Shown here: piece after piece, positions 1 to 5,331 of the stretch
Numbering within the stretch: the stretch's first letter is position 1
Layout of the letters: every line of letters begins with the position of its first letter
Position numbers and translations under genes: made by a program
Notes under the pieces: generated by a model
The model's input: the letters and a program-made list of their open reading frames with translations, nothing else
Told to the model about the DNA's origin: nothing
The model's database searches: none
Source of the DNA: Candidatus Obscuribacterales bacterium
Lineage (GTDB): Bacteria; Cyanobacteriota; Vampirovibrionia; Obscuribacterales; Obscuribacteraceae
Direction: 5' to 3'
DNA length: 6,337 nucleotides
NCBI GenBank assembly: GCA_021732245.1
Contig: JAKFVJ010000148.1
Coordinates: 1-6,337 of the forward strand

Positions 1-417
1 GTAATAGATGTACTGTCCGGAACGGTCGGACTGATAGATAGTGGTCCCACCATACTGGCTATGAAAGAGCCGAAGCACGGCTCCATCATCACACGCATGC
101 ACTGGCGTATTCCGCGGCGCCAGTATATCTACAGCATGATGTTTGCCTGTTGCCCGCCCTTCATAATACGACCCTTTCAACCGCGCAGGATCAACACCTT
201 CAATCGGCATACGCAATTTCTTCTTACGCAAATCTGCTATCGCCCGAATTGTCTCAGCGGTTCCAAGCTGAAGCTCCGGTACACGTGTCGCTACTTGCTT
301 AGATTCCGTCTCTCCAACAGGCGGCACTGCCGGACACAGTCCCATCCTTTCTGCAACCACGGTTTGCACCGATCCACTCAGCATGGTTAATGCGACAGCT
401 ACGAAAAATCGTTTCAT
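1..417 (-). CDS. Secreted M23-family (LytM-like) metallopeptidase, C-terminus beyond window
   Basis: The frame read from ATG at 417-415 stays open for 139 codons to base 1, so the gene is partial at its 3' end. The N-terminus (MKRFFVAVALTMLSGSVQTVVA) is a signal peptide with likely cleavage after A22. Residues about 70-139 match the start of an M23 peptidase domain. H93 and D97 form the first zinc motif HxxxD. They are followed by DILAPRNTPVHACDDG, the typical 'D-I-x-A-P-R-x-T-P-V-x-A-x-x-D-G' stretch, and then GGTTIYQ and a C-terminal YIYY. The second zinc motif (HxH) would lie outside the window, so activity cannot be judged. The central Gly of the usual HxGxD is Ala here, a variant I recall from other M23 subgroups. 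Known family role: cleavage of peptidoglycan cross-links in the periplasm. SD is GAGGG (430-426), 8 nt from ATG. It lies downstream of the HdeD-like gene (77-nt gap) with a terminator between them. Confidence 0.85.
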   Translation of the reverse strand, partial: MKRFFVAVALTMLSGSVQTVVAERMGLCPAVPPVGETESKQVATRVPELQLGTAETIRAIADLRKKKLRMPIEGVDPARLKGSYYEGRATGKHHAVDILAPRNTPVHACDDGAVLRLFHSQYGGTTIYQSDRSGQYIYY

Positions 418-420
418 ACT

Positions 421-463
421 AAAAACCCTCGAGGTTACCGGCTAGATGCCGGATTGCCTCGAG
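421..463 (-). terminator. Intrinsic terminator after the HdeD-like gene, overlapping the M23 gene SD
   Basis: Read on the minus strand, 463-457 (CTCGAGG) pairs perfectly with 434-428 (CCTCGAG). Inside it, 452-448 (CCGGC) pairs with 442-438 (GCCGG) around a 5-nt loop, with a small internal loop (CAAT/TAA). The stem is followed by GG and TTTTT (425-421), the classic rho-independent layout. It begins 32 nt after the HdeD-like stop codon. The 3' arm supplies the GAG of the GAGGG Shine-Dalgarno for the peptidase gene, so this element may also act as an attenuator or translational block. Confidence 0.8.
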
Positions 464-494
464 AGTTCCCAGTTAATAGAACCAAATTCTTAAG

Positions 495-1055
495 TTACGC
501 CTTCTTCGACTTCAAAGTCATTGCGATCATTATCCAAGACACTCCGTGGAAAATCATCTCAATACCCACAAATAGTCCGATCATCCAAAGTCCAGTTGCC
601 GGCCAGCCCATCACAATCATCATTCCCAAAATAATATTGATAATGCCACCAGCCACAAACCACCCCCAGCGTTCCTCATCTCTGTGCGAGAGTCCATAAG
701 CCACTCTTATTCCACCAGCGAAGAGAAAGAATACTCCCATGATCATTGTCAGACTGAGCGCACCGACAAGTGGATTCCACAAAGTCAAACATCCGGTGAC
801 AATGTATGCGAGTGCAGACAATATATTGAATATCATCTTGTTACGCTTCTTGCTGGCAATAATGTGGACAAGCTCCGAAACACCCGCAACAAGCATCAAT
901 GCTCCAAAAAAGATAACGACGCCCATAGTAGCGAGAAATTGCGAACCAACTGCCAGAAAACCAAGAATTAAAAGCGCAATTCCAAAAAACAAAAAGCTGT
1001 TTGCATTTAGCTGACCGGGCGCCGTCCCTGCGCCACTTGTTGTTCCACTATCCAT
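495..1055 (-). CDS. HdeD/DUF308-family integral membrane protein
   Basis: This 186-residue protein is almost entirely hydrophobic, with six predicted membrane helices at about 20-37, 43-65, 72-91, 97-119, 129-148 and 154-179. Short charged loops separate them (SKKRNK at 68-73, SHRDEER at 123-129). The segment GWPATGLWMIGLFVGIEMIF (150-169), followed by HG, is characteristic of HdeD-like proteins, whose usual length is about 180-220 residues. The family is named after the E. coli acid-resistance membrane protein; the biochemical role of most members is unknown, so acid resistance here is only a family label. The hydrophilic Gly/Ser/Thr-rich N-terminus (1-18) is not a cleavable signal. Start: ATG at 1055-1053, preceded by a GAGGGGG-type SD about 8 nt upstream. 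It stops with TAA at 497-495 and is followed by a terminator. It is divergent from the gene at 1174. Confidence 0.85.
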   Translation of the reverse strand: MDSGTTSGAGTAPGQLNANSFLFFGIALLILGFLAVGSQFLATMGVVIFFGALMLVAGVSELVHIIASKKRNKMIFNILSALAYIVTGCLTLWNPLVGALSLTMIMGVFFLFAGGIRVAYGLSHRDEERWGWFVAGGIINIILGMMIVMGWPATGLWMIGLFVGIEMIFHGVSWIMIAMTLKSKKA

Positions 1056-1173
1056 GACTCATCCCCCTCAAATCCCTACGCGTACAGTCTACACCCTGTG
1101 TTTAATATCTCATTCATTCGCAGGTGTATGATGGAAAAAGCGAGGGCGTTTAATATTTACTGGGGGCAGGCTC
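1056..1173. promoter_or_regulatory. Divergent intergenic region with inverted and direct repeats
   Basis: This 118-bp gap separates the divergently transcribed HdeD-like gene and the secreted-protein gene at 1174, so both promoters should lie here. TACACCCTG (1090-1098) and CAGGTGTA (1121-1128) are an imperfect inverted repeat with one bulged C. GTTTAATAT occurs twice, at 1100-1108 and 1148-1156, 48 bp apart, and each copy contains a -10-like TAATAT. I found no convincing -35 at normal spacing on either strand, so exact promoters are not called. G-rich SDs flank it: GAGGGGG for the minus gene and GGGGG (1162-1166) for the plus gene. Confidence 0.4.
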
Positions 1174-1755
1174 ATGAATAAGCTCATGAAAAAGTATGCC
1201 GTTCTGTTAAGCCTGGCTTGGCTTTCGACCAGCCATTGTGCATTTGCGGAAGAACCTTATTCAACACAGTTATCTATAACCGGCAAAGAAAGCGGTCCGT
1301 ACAAACTATCAGCCACTGTCAAGCCAGTTAAGAAGCCCTACAAAATGGACCCCAGCAAAAACATTACCAATGAAGACTTAGCCATAGTCCTTCATCCGTT
1401 TACTGAAGGCACTCCATTTGAAGTGCGCGAATCTGATCTAAAACAGAATTTCGATGACATGGACAAGCCACAAGCACATTCGCAGCCACCTTCTCAGTCG
1501 ACCGGCGCGCATCCAGCTACAACCGCCACAATCCAAGACACAGTAGAAGAAATCGAACCGGACCAAGTTGAAAAACCTGAATATGACGACGAACACTACA
1601 AACAATTGGATTTAGCACTTCAACGCGCGCGCAATGATTTGCAAACAGCACAAGACGATCTATCGAGAGCCAGATCAGAAAGAGAAAGACAAGAAGCTAT
1701 TGGTCGCATCGACAACGCTAAGGATAGGATACAGCGAGTCACCAGCTCTCAATAA
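1174..1755 (+). CDS. Secreted protein of unknown function with C-terminal coiled coil
   Basis: I do not recognise this 193-residue protein. Residues 1-25 form a signal peptide (basic MNKLMKKY, hydrophobic core, cleavage after CAFA). The cysteine at 22 lacks a lipobox context, so it is probably not a lipoprotein. Residues 26-90 are mixed and may be a small fold. Residues about 92-120 are a Pro/Ser/Thr/His/Gln-rich linker, then an acidic stretch (EEIEPDQ). Residues about 138-190 are strongly helical, with repeating Leu/Ala/Ile and many Arg, Asp, Glu and Gln residues, which suggests a coiled coil and oligomerisation or partner binding. ATG at 1174 has SD GGGGG (1162-1166) at 7 nt; an in-frame ATG at 1186 would still leave a signal peptide but has a poorer lead. 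TAA stop at 1753-1755. The predicted location is periplasm or cell surface; the role is unknown. Confidence 0.8.
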   Translation: MNKLMKKYAVLLSLAWLSTSHCAFAEEPYSTQLSITGKESGPYKLSATVKPVKKPYKMDPSKNITNEDLAIVLHPFTEGTPFEVRESDLKQNFDDMDKPQAHSQPPSQSTGAHPATTATIQDTVEEIEPDQVEKPEYDDEHYKQLDLALQRARNDLQTAQDDLSRARSERERQEAIGRIDNAKDRIQRVTSSQ

Positions 1756-1781
1756 TCTTGGTCCACTGAAAGGAGACCCTA

Positions 1782-1856
1782 ATGGCGTCATATCTACGCG
1801 GGATTCAGTCATTTGTATTGACCGCGCAAAAAAACCTGACGACGGCATTAAACTAA
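1782..1856 (+). CDS. Candidate 24-codon small ORF
   Basis: ATG at 1782 is preceded by a near-perfect SD AAGGAG (1770-1775) with 6-nt spacing, better than the leaders of the flanking genes. The ORF encodes MASYLRGIQSFVLTAQKNLT plus TALN and ends at TAA 1854-1856. It begins 26 nt after the stop of the gene at 1174, a spacing compatible with one transcript. The peptide is mildly amphipathic and I recognise no family. It could be a real small protein, a leader peptide, or a chance ORF behind a purine-rich stretch. Confidence 0.35.
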   Translation: MASYLRGIQSFVLTAQKNLTTALN

Positions 1857-1970
1857 TCGCCGACAACTGCAAAAAAATCCACACAATGAGCTAACCGAAG
1901 GAAGACAGCACGACGAGTTCGAAAAAGAGCGCGGCAGTTAAAAACCATCGTCCTAAATAAACTAGCTGCT

Positions 1971-1982
1971 CCTTGATCAAGG
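1971..1982. promoter_or_regulatory. 12-bp perfect palindrome, possible operator
   Basis: CCTTGATCAAGG is a perfect 12-bp dyad. It contains the candidate -35 hexamer TTGATC (1973-1978) of the promoter for the gene at 2042. A dimeric regulator binding here would occlude the -35, but no regulator gene is in the window and a 12-bp dyad can occur by chance. Confidence 0.35.
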
Positions 1983-2001
1983 TTGTCATTTAATCGATAA
2001 T
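1973..2001 (+). promoter_or_regulatory. Candidate sigma70-type promoter for the gene at 2042
   Basis: TTGATC (1973-1978, 4/6 to TTGACA) is separated by exactly 17 bp from GATAAT (1996-2001, 5/6 to TATAAT). Transcription would start near 2008, giving a leader of about 34 nt. An alternative -35 TTGTCA (1983-1988) has a better hexamer but no -10 at a normal distance; the next -10-like TATATT (2012-2017) is 23 bp away. Confidence 0.5.
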
Positions 2002-2002
2002 A

Positions 2003-2039
2003 GCCCTCCCCTATATTTCGATCGACGCCTGCGGAGGGC
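2003..2039 (+). promoter_or_regulatory. Inverted repeat sequestering the SD of the gene at 2042
   Basis: GCCCTCC (2003-2009) is the exact reverse complement of GGAGGGC (2033-2039), which is the Shine-Dalgarno GGAGGG plus one base; the loop is 23 nt. In a transcript that includes both arms the SD would be paired. The predicted start near 2008 would remove most of the 5' arm, so only readthrough RNA from upstream might be silenced. A DNA-level operator is the alternative reading. Confidence 0.45.
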
Positions 2040-2041
2040 AC

Positions 2042-2896
2042 GTGAAACTTCTGCGTGTTTTTCTATCTTTAGTTGTGATCGCCCAGTTGTCTTTTATGGG
2101 ACAGCCTGCATTGGCGGGCATTGCCGCCATTGACTCGGGTTTCATTTCGAAGTTGGAAGCCAACGTCCAATCGCTTGGCAATCTACAATTCGGCAAAGCG
2201 AGAGCAGAGATATCTGACAACCGAATGGATATTTTCTTTACAGTCGTGGACTTGGCTACCAGTCGTCTGTCTGAAGAAAAGTCATTAACAGGAATTATCC
2301 TCACGAGCAAAACTTTAGGCGAAGGCAGTGCGCGAAATTTGACTGGCGGCGTTTACTTCGACGGCGGGCACAAGCTGCATGAGCTAGATACAACATCACC
2401 TGAATATATAAAAACAACAAAGGGTCAAACAGTTACAGGCAAAATAACGCAAGTAAGTCGCGTGCAACTCTCAGTTGAAACTTCATACGGCACAGAAGAT
2501 TTTTTGATTTCCGAACTTGCCGAAATTCATTCGCCGAGATATTTCCAATTTTCCATTCCGATTGTAGATGCGTCCGGTTCAGGGACCGCTGTTAGCGGAC
2601 AGGTAGAAGAGATGAGCTTCTCCAATAGTTCAGAAGTAATGCAAACTGCCGAACCCGCACCAGCGATAGCAGAAAAACCAATCACCTCTCGTAGGGGCGC
2701 ATTGCATGCGCCCTCCGGCAATCAAGCTATGAGTAAGAAGGCGAAAATCATTACCTTCACTGTTCTTGGATGCGTCATCGCAACAGCAATTGCTGTCCCA
2801 ATCGCTGTTGCATGCGGCACAAGCGGCGGCGGAAACAATCGCCAGCAAGTGCTTCGAAGCTTTGCCTGGCAGCAATTCCTCGCGGGAAACCGCTGA
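2042..2896 (+). CDS. Exported protein of unknown function with late transmembrane helix
   Basis: I do not recognise a named family for this 284-residue protein. Start is GTG at 2042 with SD GGAGGG (2033-2038) only 3 nt away (about 5 from the GGAG core). The GTG is supported by the signal peptide it opens: MKLLRVFLSLVVIAQLSF, cleavage after ALA at residue 25. Residues 26-120 are mixed alpha/beta. Residues about 130-162 (TVTGKITQVSRVQLSVETS, then YGTEDFLISELAEI) look like a small SH3-like beta barrel of the 'G-K-I-x-x-V...V-x-V-x-T' type. Residues 195-232 are an Ala/Pro/Ser linker interrupted by a palindrome-encoded RRGALHAPSG. Residues about 236-258 are a hydrophobic helix preceded by KKAK and followed by a GTSGGGNNR tail. 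TGA stop at 2894-2896. The next gene begins 113 bp downstream with no clear terminator, so cotranscription is possible. Confidence 0.8.
   Translation: MKLLRVFLSLVVIAQLSFMGQPALAGIAAIDSGFISKLEANVQSLGNLQFGKARAEISDNRMDIFFTVVDLATSRLSEEKSLTGIILTSKTLGEGSARNLTGGVYFDGGHKLHELDTTSPEYIKTTKGQTVTGKITQVSRVQLSVETSYGTEDFLISELAEIHSPRYFQFSIPIVDASGSGTAVSGQVEEMSFSNSSEVMQTAEPAPAIAEKPITSRRGALHAPSGNQAMSKKAKIITFTVLGCVIATAIAVPIAVACGTSGGGNNRQQVLRSFAWQQFLAGNR
2694..2714. repeat. REP-like GC-rich palindrome inside the 2042 gene
   Basis: GGGCGCAT (2695-2702) and ATGCGCCC (2706-2713) are perfect 8-bp inverted arms around the loop TGC, with a possible G-T pair at 2694/2714. With its flanks (CGTAGGGGCGC and GCGCCCTCCGG) it resembles the 'GTAGGGGCG...CGCCC' palindromes often seen as interspersed intergenic repeats in bacteria; that likeness is from memory. 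It is in frame and encodes R217-G226 in the low-complexity linker before the membrane helix. No second copy is in the window. Confidence 0.5.
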
Positions 2897-2902
2897 TAGC
2901 GG
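2882..2902 (+). other. Mutually exclusive short hairpins over the stop codon
   Basis: GCGG (2882-2885), GAAA loop, CCGC (2890-2893) forms a GNRA-tetraloop hairpin just before the TGA. The same CCGC plus T can instead pair with AGCGG (2898-2902) around GAT, enclosing the stop. There is no U tract, so this is not a standard terminator. Confidence 0.25.
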
Positions 2903-3009
2903 GCGCGTGCAATCAGAGTTAATGCGTAGCTTTATACGATAGATTGCCTCTAGGCTTTAGAATAGTATTTACGTGTTAATGGCTGCTGGCTATTTCTGGG
3001 GGTTTTCGC
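2897..3009 (+). promoter_or_regulatory. Leader region of the giant repeat-protein gene
   Basis: This 113-bp gap ends with a clear SD GGGGG (2998-3002), 7 nt before the ATG at 3010. TAGAAT (2958-2963) matches a -10 box at 5/6, but no good -35 lies 16-18 bp upstream (TACGAT at 2935-2940 is poor). A promoter is therefore possible but weakly supported; readthrough from the gene at 2042 is the alternative. Confidence 0.35.
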
Positions 3010-5331
3010 ATGAGAGTGGCTCGCCACAAAGTCACGGTTTCGGCCGTGGCGTTCTTGTTTGCTTTTTGCAGTTCGTTTGAAATGTCGTTTGCGCAAGACG
3101 CGCCGCCTGCGCCTGATAGCGGTGCGGCTGCCGCTGCAGCTGCGGCTCCTGCCGGAGTTAATGTGGACCTGTCGTCCACGACTGCGTCAGTGACATTCGC
3201 CGCCGACAATGCGGCTGCCACACCGGTCAACATTAATATGGCAGGCGTCGTGCAAACGGTTAACCCCGGTCAAATGATAACGCCTGCCCAAGCGGTTGCT
3301 GCCTATCAAATGATGAACACCGGCGCTCAAAGCATTATCCTCGGCGCTATGGGTGACGCTACTGGCGGCACGATGAATATATCTCCGTGGCTGGCTGCAA
3401 ATATGGCCAGTCTGGTCATCCCATCAGGCGTCAGTGTAATTAACAACTTCGCCAATAACCCAGCTCTTAGCCTCGCAGGCTCATTAACTAACGCCGGCAC
3501 TTTCTATGCTGTTTCGACCAACCCCGCAGTTTCAACAGCCTCCATTGCCGCCCTTAACATCGCCAACCAGCTAGCAGCACTTATGACCAGCATTTTGCCA
3601 ACTGGCGGACTGCCCGGATATGCAAACGCTATCTCCAACTTGAACTTGTCCCTAAGCGCCATCAACAACATCATGAATGCCGGTGTTATTTCCAGCGCCG
3701 GCACTTTGTCGATGACGGCAGGGGGCACTATCACTAATGCCTCAAACATGGCAGGCATAAGCGCTGTCATGCAGGCAATGAACAATGTCAATCTCAATGC
3801 AGCAAGTGTAGTGAACAGCGGACTCATTTCGTCAATCACAGGCAACATCAATATTGCCTCGCAATTGTCCGGCTCGGCTGCCGCACAGGCTTTGCAAGCA
3901 CTAAATGTCAACAATGTCGGCGGCATCATGCAAGCATTGAATGGAAATATAAATGTCGGATCCATGGGCAACACCAATATTTCTCTCTACGGCGGAAACT
4001 GGTTGTCCAAAGCACTTAATGTCAATGCCGGACTTGGTTCGGTTACGGCATCGCTTGGACAACTAACAGGCGCATTATGCGTTCAAGCAGGAGCCGCGCA
4101 TGTTTATGCCGATACGTCCGTATTGAAATTAGGCAACACAAAAATTGAAGGTGACCCGACATTTGTCAGCACTGGCGACATCGAACTAAATGGCGATGTG
4201 ACAGCTGCGCAAAGTCTGTCTTTAATTGCTCAGGGCAATATCTATATTCCTAGCCCTGCCAGCGTATCTATAAGTACAACAGGCACCAATTCCGACATCA
4301 CACTTATAGCTGGTGCAACTGTTTCTTGTGCCGGTTGCCCAACAGGTACTCCAATTCCAACCGGAGGCGGGCAGCAAATCGGCGGCGCTGATCAAGCGAC
4401 TGTGACTTTCACCGCAGCTAATGGCGGCTACATCAACCTCGGTACCAACAACAACTTAAGCTCGGGTCCGGTTATTGATGCATCAGCATCATCAGGCAAT
4501 GTGACCTTAGCGGCATATTCCAACGGCACCGATACCGGTTGGATATATTTGCCATCAATTGGTGGCAATGGTGACTCTATAAAGACAGCCGGTGATGGCA
4601 CAGGCGCTCAGGGCAATGTCACCATCATTGCCGGTGGCACACTCAGTGCCAACAATTTGGGTGTCCAAACAGGCAATATCGAGACAAGCAACTCCGGTGC
4701 AATTAGCGTCACGACTGCACAGCCGGTGGCTACAAGTCTTGTTTATAGCTCCGATGGCACACACACAGGAACACTTGCTCCTGATGCAACCATAGTGGGC
4801 GCAGCGACAGTAACTCTCGGCGACCTTACAACCGATGGCGCAAACGCCGGCGGAAATGGACAAAATGGTGGCACATCCGGACAAATTACTGTTGATGCCG
4901 GTGGGGCAATTGAGATAGGCACAATATCAGGAAATGGCGGCAATGGTTCACCTGGAGCTATCGGTGGACAAAACGGCGGCAATGGCGGTGATGGCAGCAT
5001 CATTAACCTGACCAGTCAAACTGCATCAATTCTCGTCGGCACAATAATCGCCAATGGTGGCAATGGTGCTATCGGCGGCTTAGGCGCGCCTGGCATAGCA
5101 GGCGGTACCGGCGGCGCTGGTGGCAATGGTGGCAATGGCGGTCTGTTGTTCTTCACTGCCAATACTTCAATAACAGCCGGCGCCATAACAGCCGATGCAG
5201 GCGATGGAGAGGCAGGAGCAGCCGGAGGCGACGCAACTGCAGGGACTGGTGGCACGGGTGGTGCTGGAGGTAACGGTGGCTTGGGTGGCACCATTGATTT
5301 TGTCGCCGGCACTTTCATCAGTGCCACATAA
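3010..5331 (+). CDS. Giant secreted FHA-like beta-repeat / Gly-rich surface protein, ended by an in-frame TAA
   Basis: ATG at 3010 has SD GGGGG at 7 nt and opens a signal peptide (MRVARHKVTVSAVAFLFAFC, then SSFEMSFA; cleavage after residue 28). Residues 29-49 are a Pro/Ala linker with eight consecutive Ala. Residues about 50-345 are Asn/Ala/Ser/Gly-rich with repeats of the 'N-[AS]-G-x-I-S-S...G-x-I' kind (about 223-245 and 269-285), as in filamentous-haemagglutinin-like beta helices. Residues about 346-595 continue this (TGDIELNGDVTAAQSLSLIA, then QGNIYI) and include a CxxC at 440/443. From about 598 the protein becomes a Gly-rich modular array. The ORF stops at TAA 5329-5331 after 773 residues, but coding character continues in the same frame to the window end. 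The likely role is a surface or extracellular structural or adhesive protein. The N-terminus is not a clear two-partner-secretion domain, and no export partner is visible. It is probably the 5' part of a gene of more than 1,100 codons. Confidence 0.8.
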   Translation: MRVARHKVTVSAVAFLFAFCSSFEMSFAQDAPPAPDSGAAAAAAAAPAGVNVDLSSTTASVTFAADNAAATPVNINMAGVVQTVNPGQMITPAQAVAAYQMMNTGAQSIILGAMGDATGGTMNISPWLAANMASLVIPSGVSVINNFANNPALSLAGSLTNAGTFYAVSTNPAVSTASIAALNIANQLAALMTSILPTGGLPGYANAISNLNLSLSAINNIMNAGVISSAGTLSMTAGGTITNASNMAGISAVMQAMNNVNLNAASVVNSGLISSITGNINIASQLSGSAAAQALQALNVNNVGGIMQALNGNINVGSMGNTNISLYGGNWLSKALNVNAGLGSVTASLGQLTGALCVQAGAAHVYADTSVLKLGNTKIEGDPTFVSTGDIELNGDVTAAQSLSLIAQGNIYIPSPASVSISTTGTNSDITLIAGATVSCAGCPTGTPIPTGGGQQIGGADQATVTFTAANGGYINLGTNNNLSSGPVIDASASSGNVTLAAYSNGTDTGWIYLPSIGGNGDSIKTAGDGTGAQGNVTIIAGGTLSANNLGVQTGNIETSNSGAISVTTAQPVATSLVYSSDGTHTGTLAPDATIVGAATVTLGDLTTDGANAGGNGQNGGTSGQITVDAGGAIEIGTISGNGGNGSPGAIGGQNGGNGGDGSIINLTSQTASILVGTIIANGGNGAIGGLGAPGIAGGTGGAGGNGGNGGLLFFTANTSITAGAITADAGDGEAGAAGGDATAGTGGTGGAGGNGGLGGTIDFVAGTFISAT

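Larger units (their letters stand above)
1857..2041 (+). promoter_or_regulatory. Intergenic region upstream of the GTG-start gene
   Basis: Apart from the small ORF at 1782-1856, bases 1756-2041 hold no convincing gene; other open frames here lack good starts or read like shadows. No strong intrinsic terminator is visible after the 1174 gene. The 3' half carries a 12-bp palindrome, a candidate promoter and an inverted repeat reaching the SD, each listed separately. AACTGC (1865-1870 region) and GCAGTT (1933-1939 region) are complementary but too far apart to call a hairpin. Confidence 0.4.

Noticed and set aside
61..390. Plus-strand 109-codon ORF
   Set aside because: It is antisense to the M23 peptidase, which has a signal peptide, family motifs and an SD; the plus ORF has none.
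454..1014. Plus-strand ORFs over the HdeD-like gene
   Set aside because: They are antisense shadows of a clear six-helix membrane protein and lack SDs.
1634..1894. Plus-strand 86-codon ORF crossing the end of the 1174 gene
   Set aside because: It starts inside the coiled-coil gene in another frame without an SD; its tail in the intergenic region has no recognisable fold.
2882..2910. Terminator after the gene at 2042
   Set aside because: Short stems of 4-5 bp only and no U tract follow.
3504..3977. 157-codon minus-strand ORF
   Set aside because: It is antisense to the Asn/Ala/Gly beta-repeat region of the giant gene, with no leader or domain.
5329..5331. TAA reassigned to an amino acid, or a frameshift
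   Set aside because: Other genes in the window use TAA as a normal stop, and the frame is identical before and after, so neither genetic-code change nor indel is needed.
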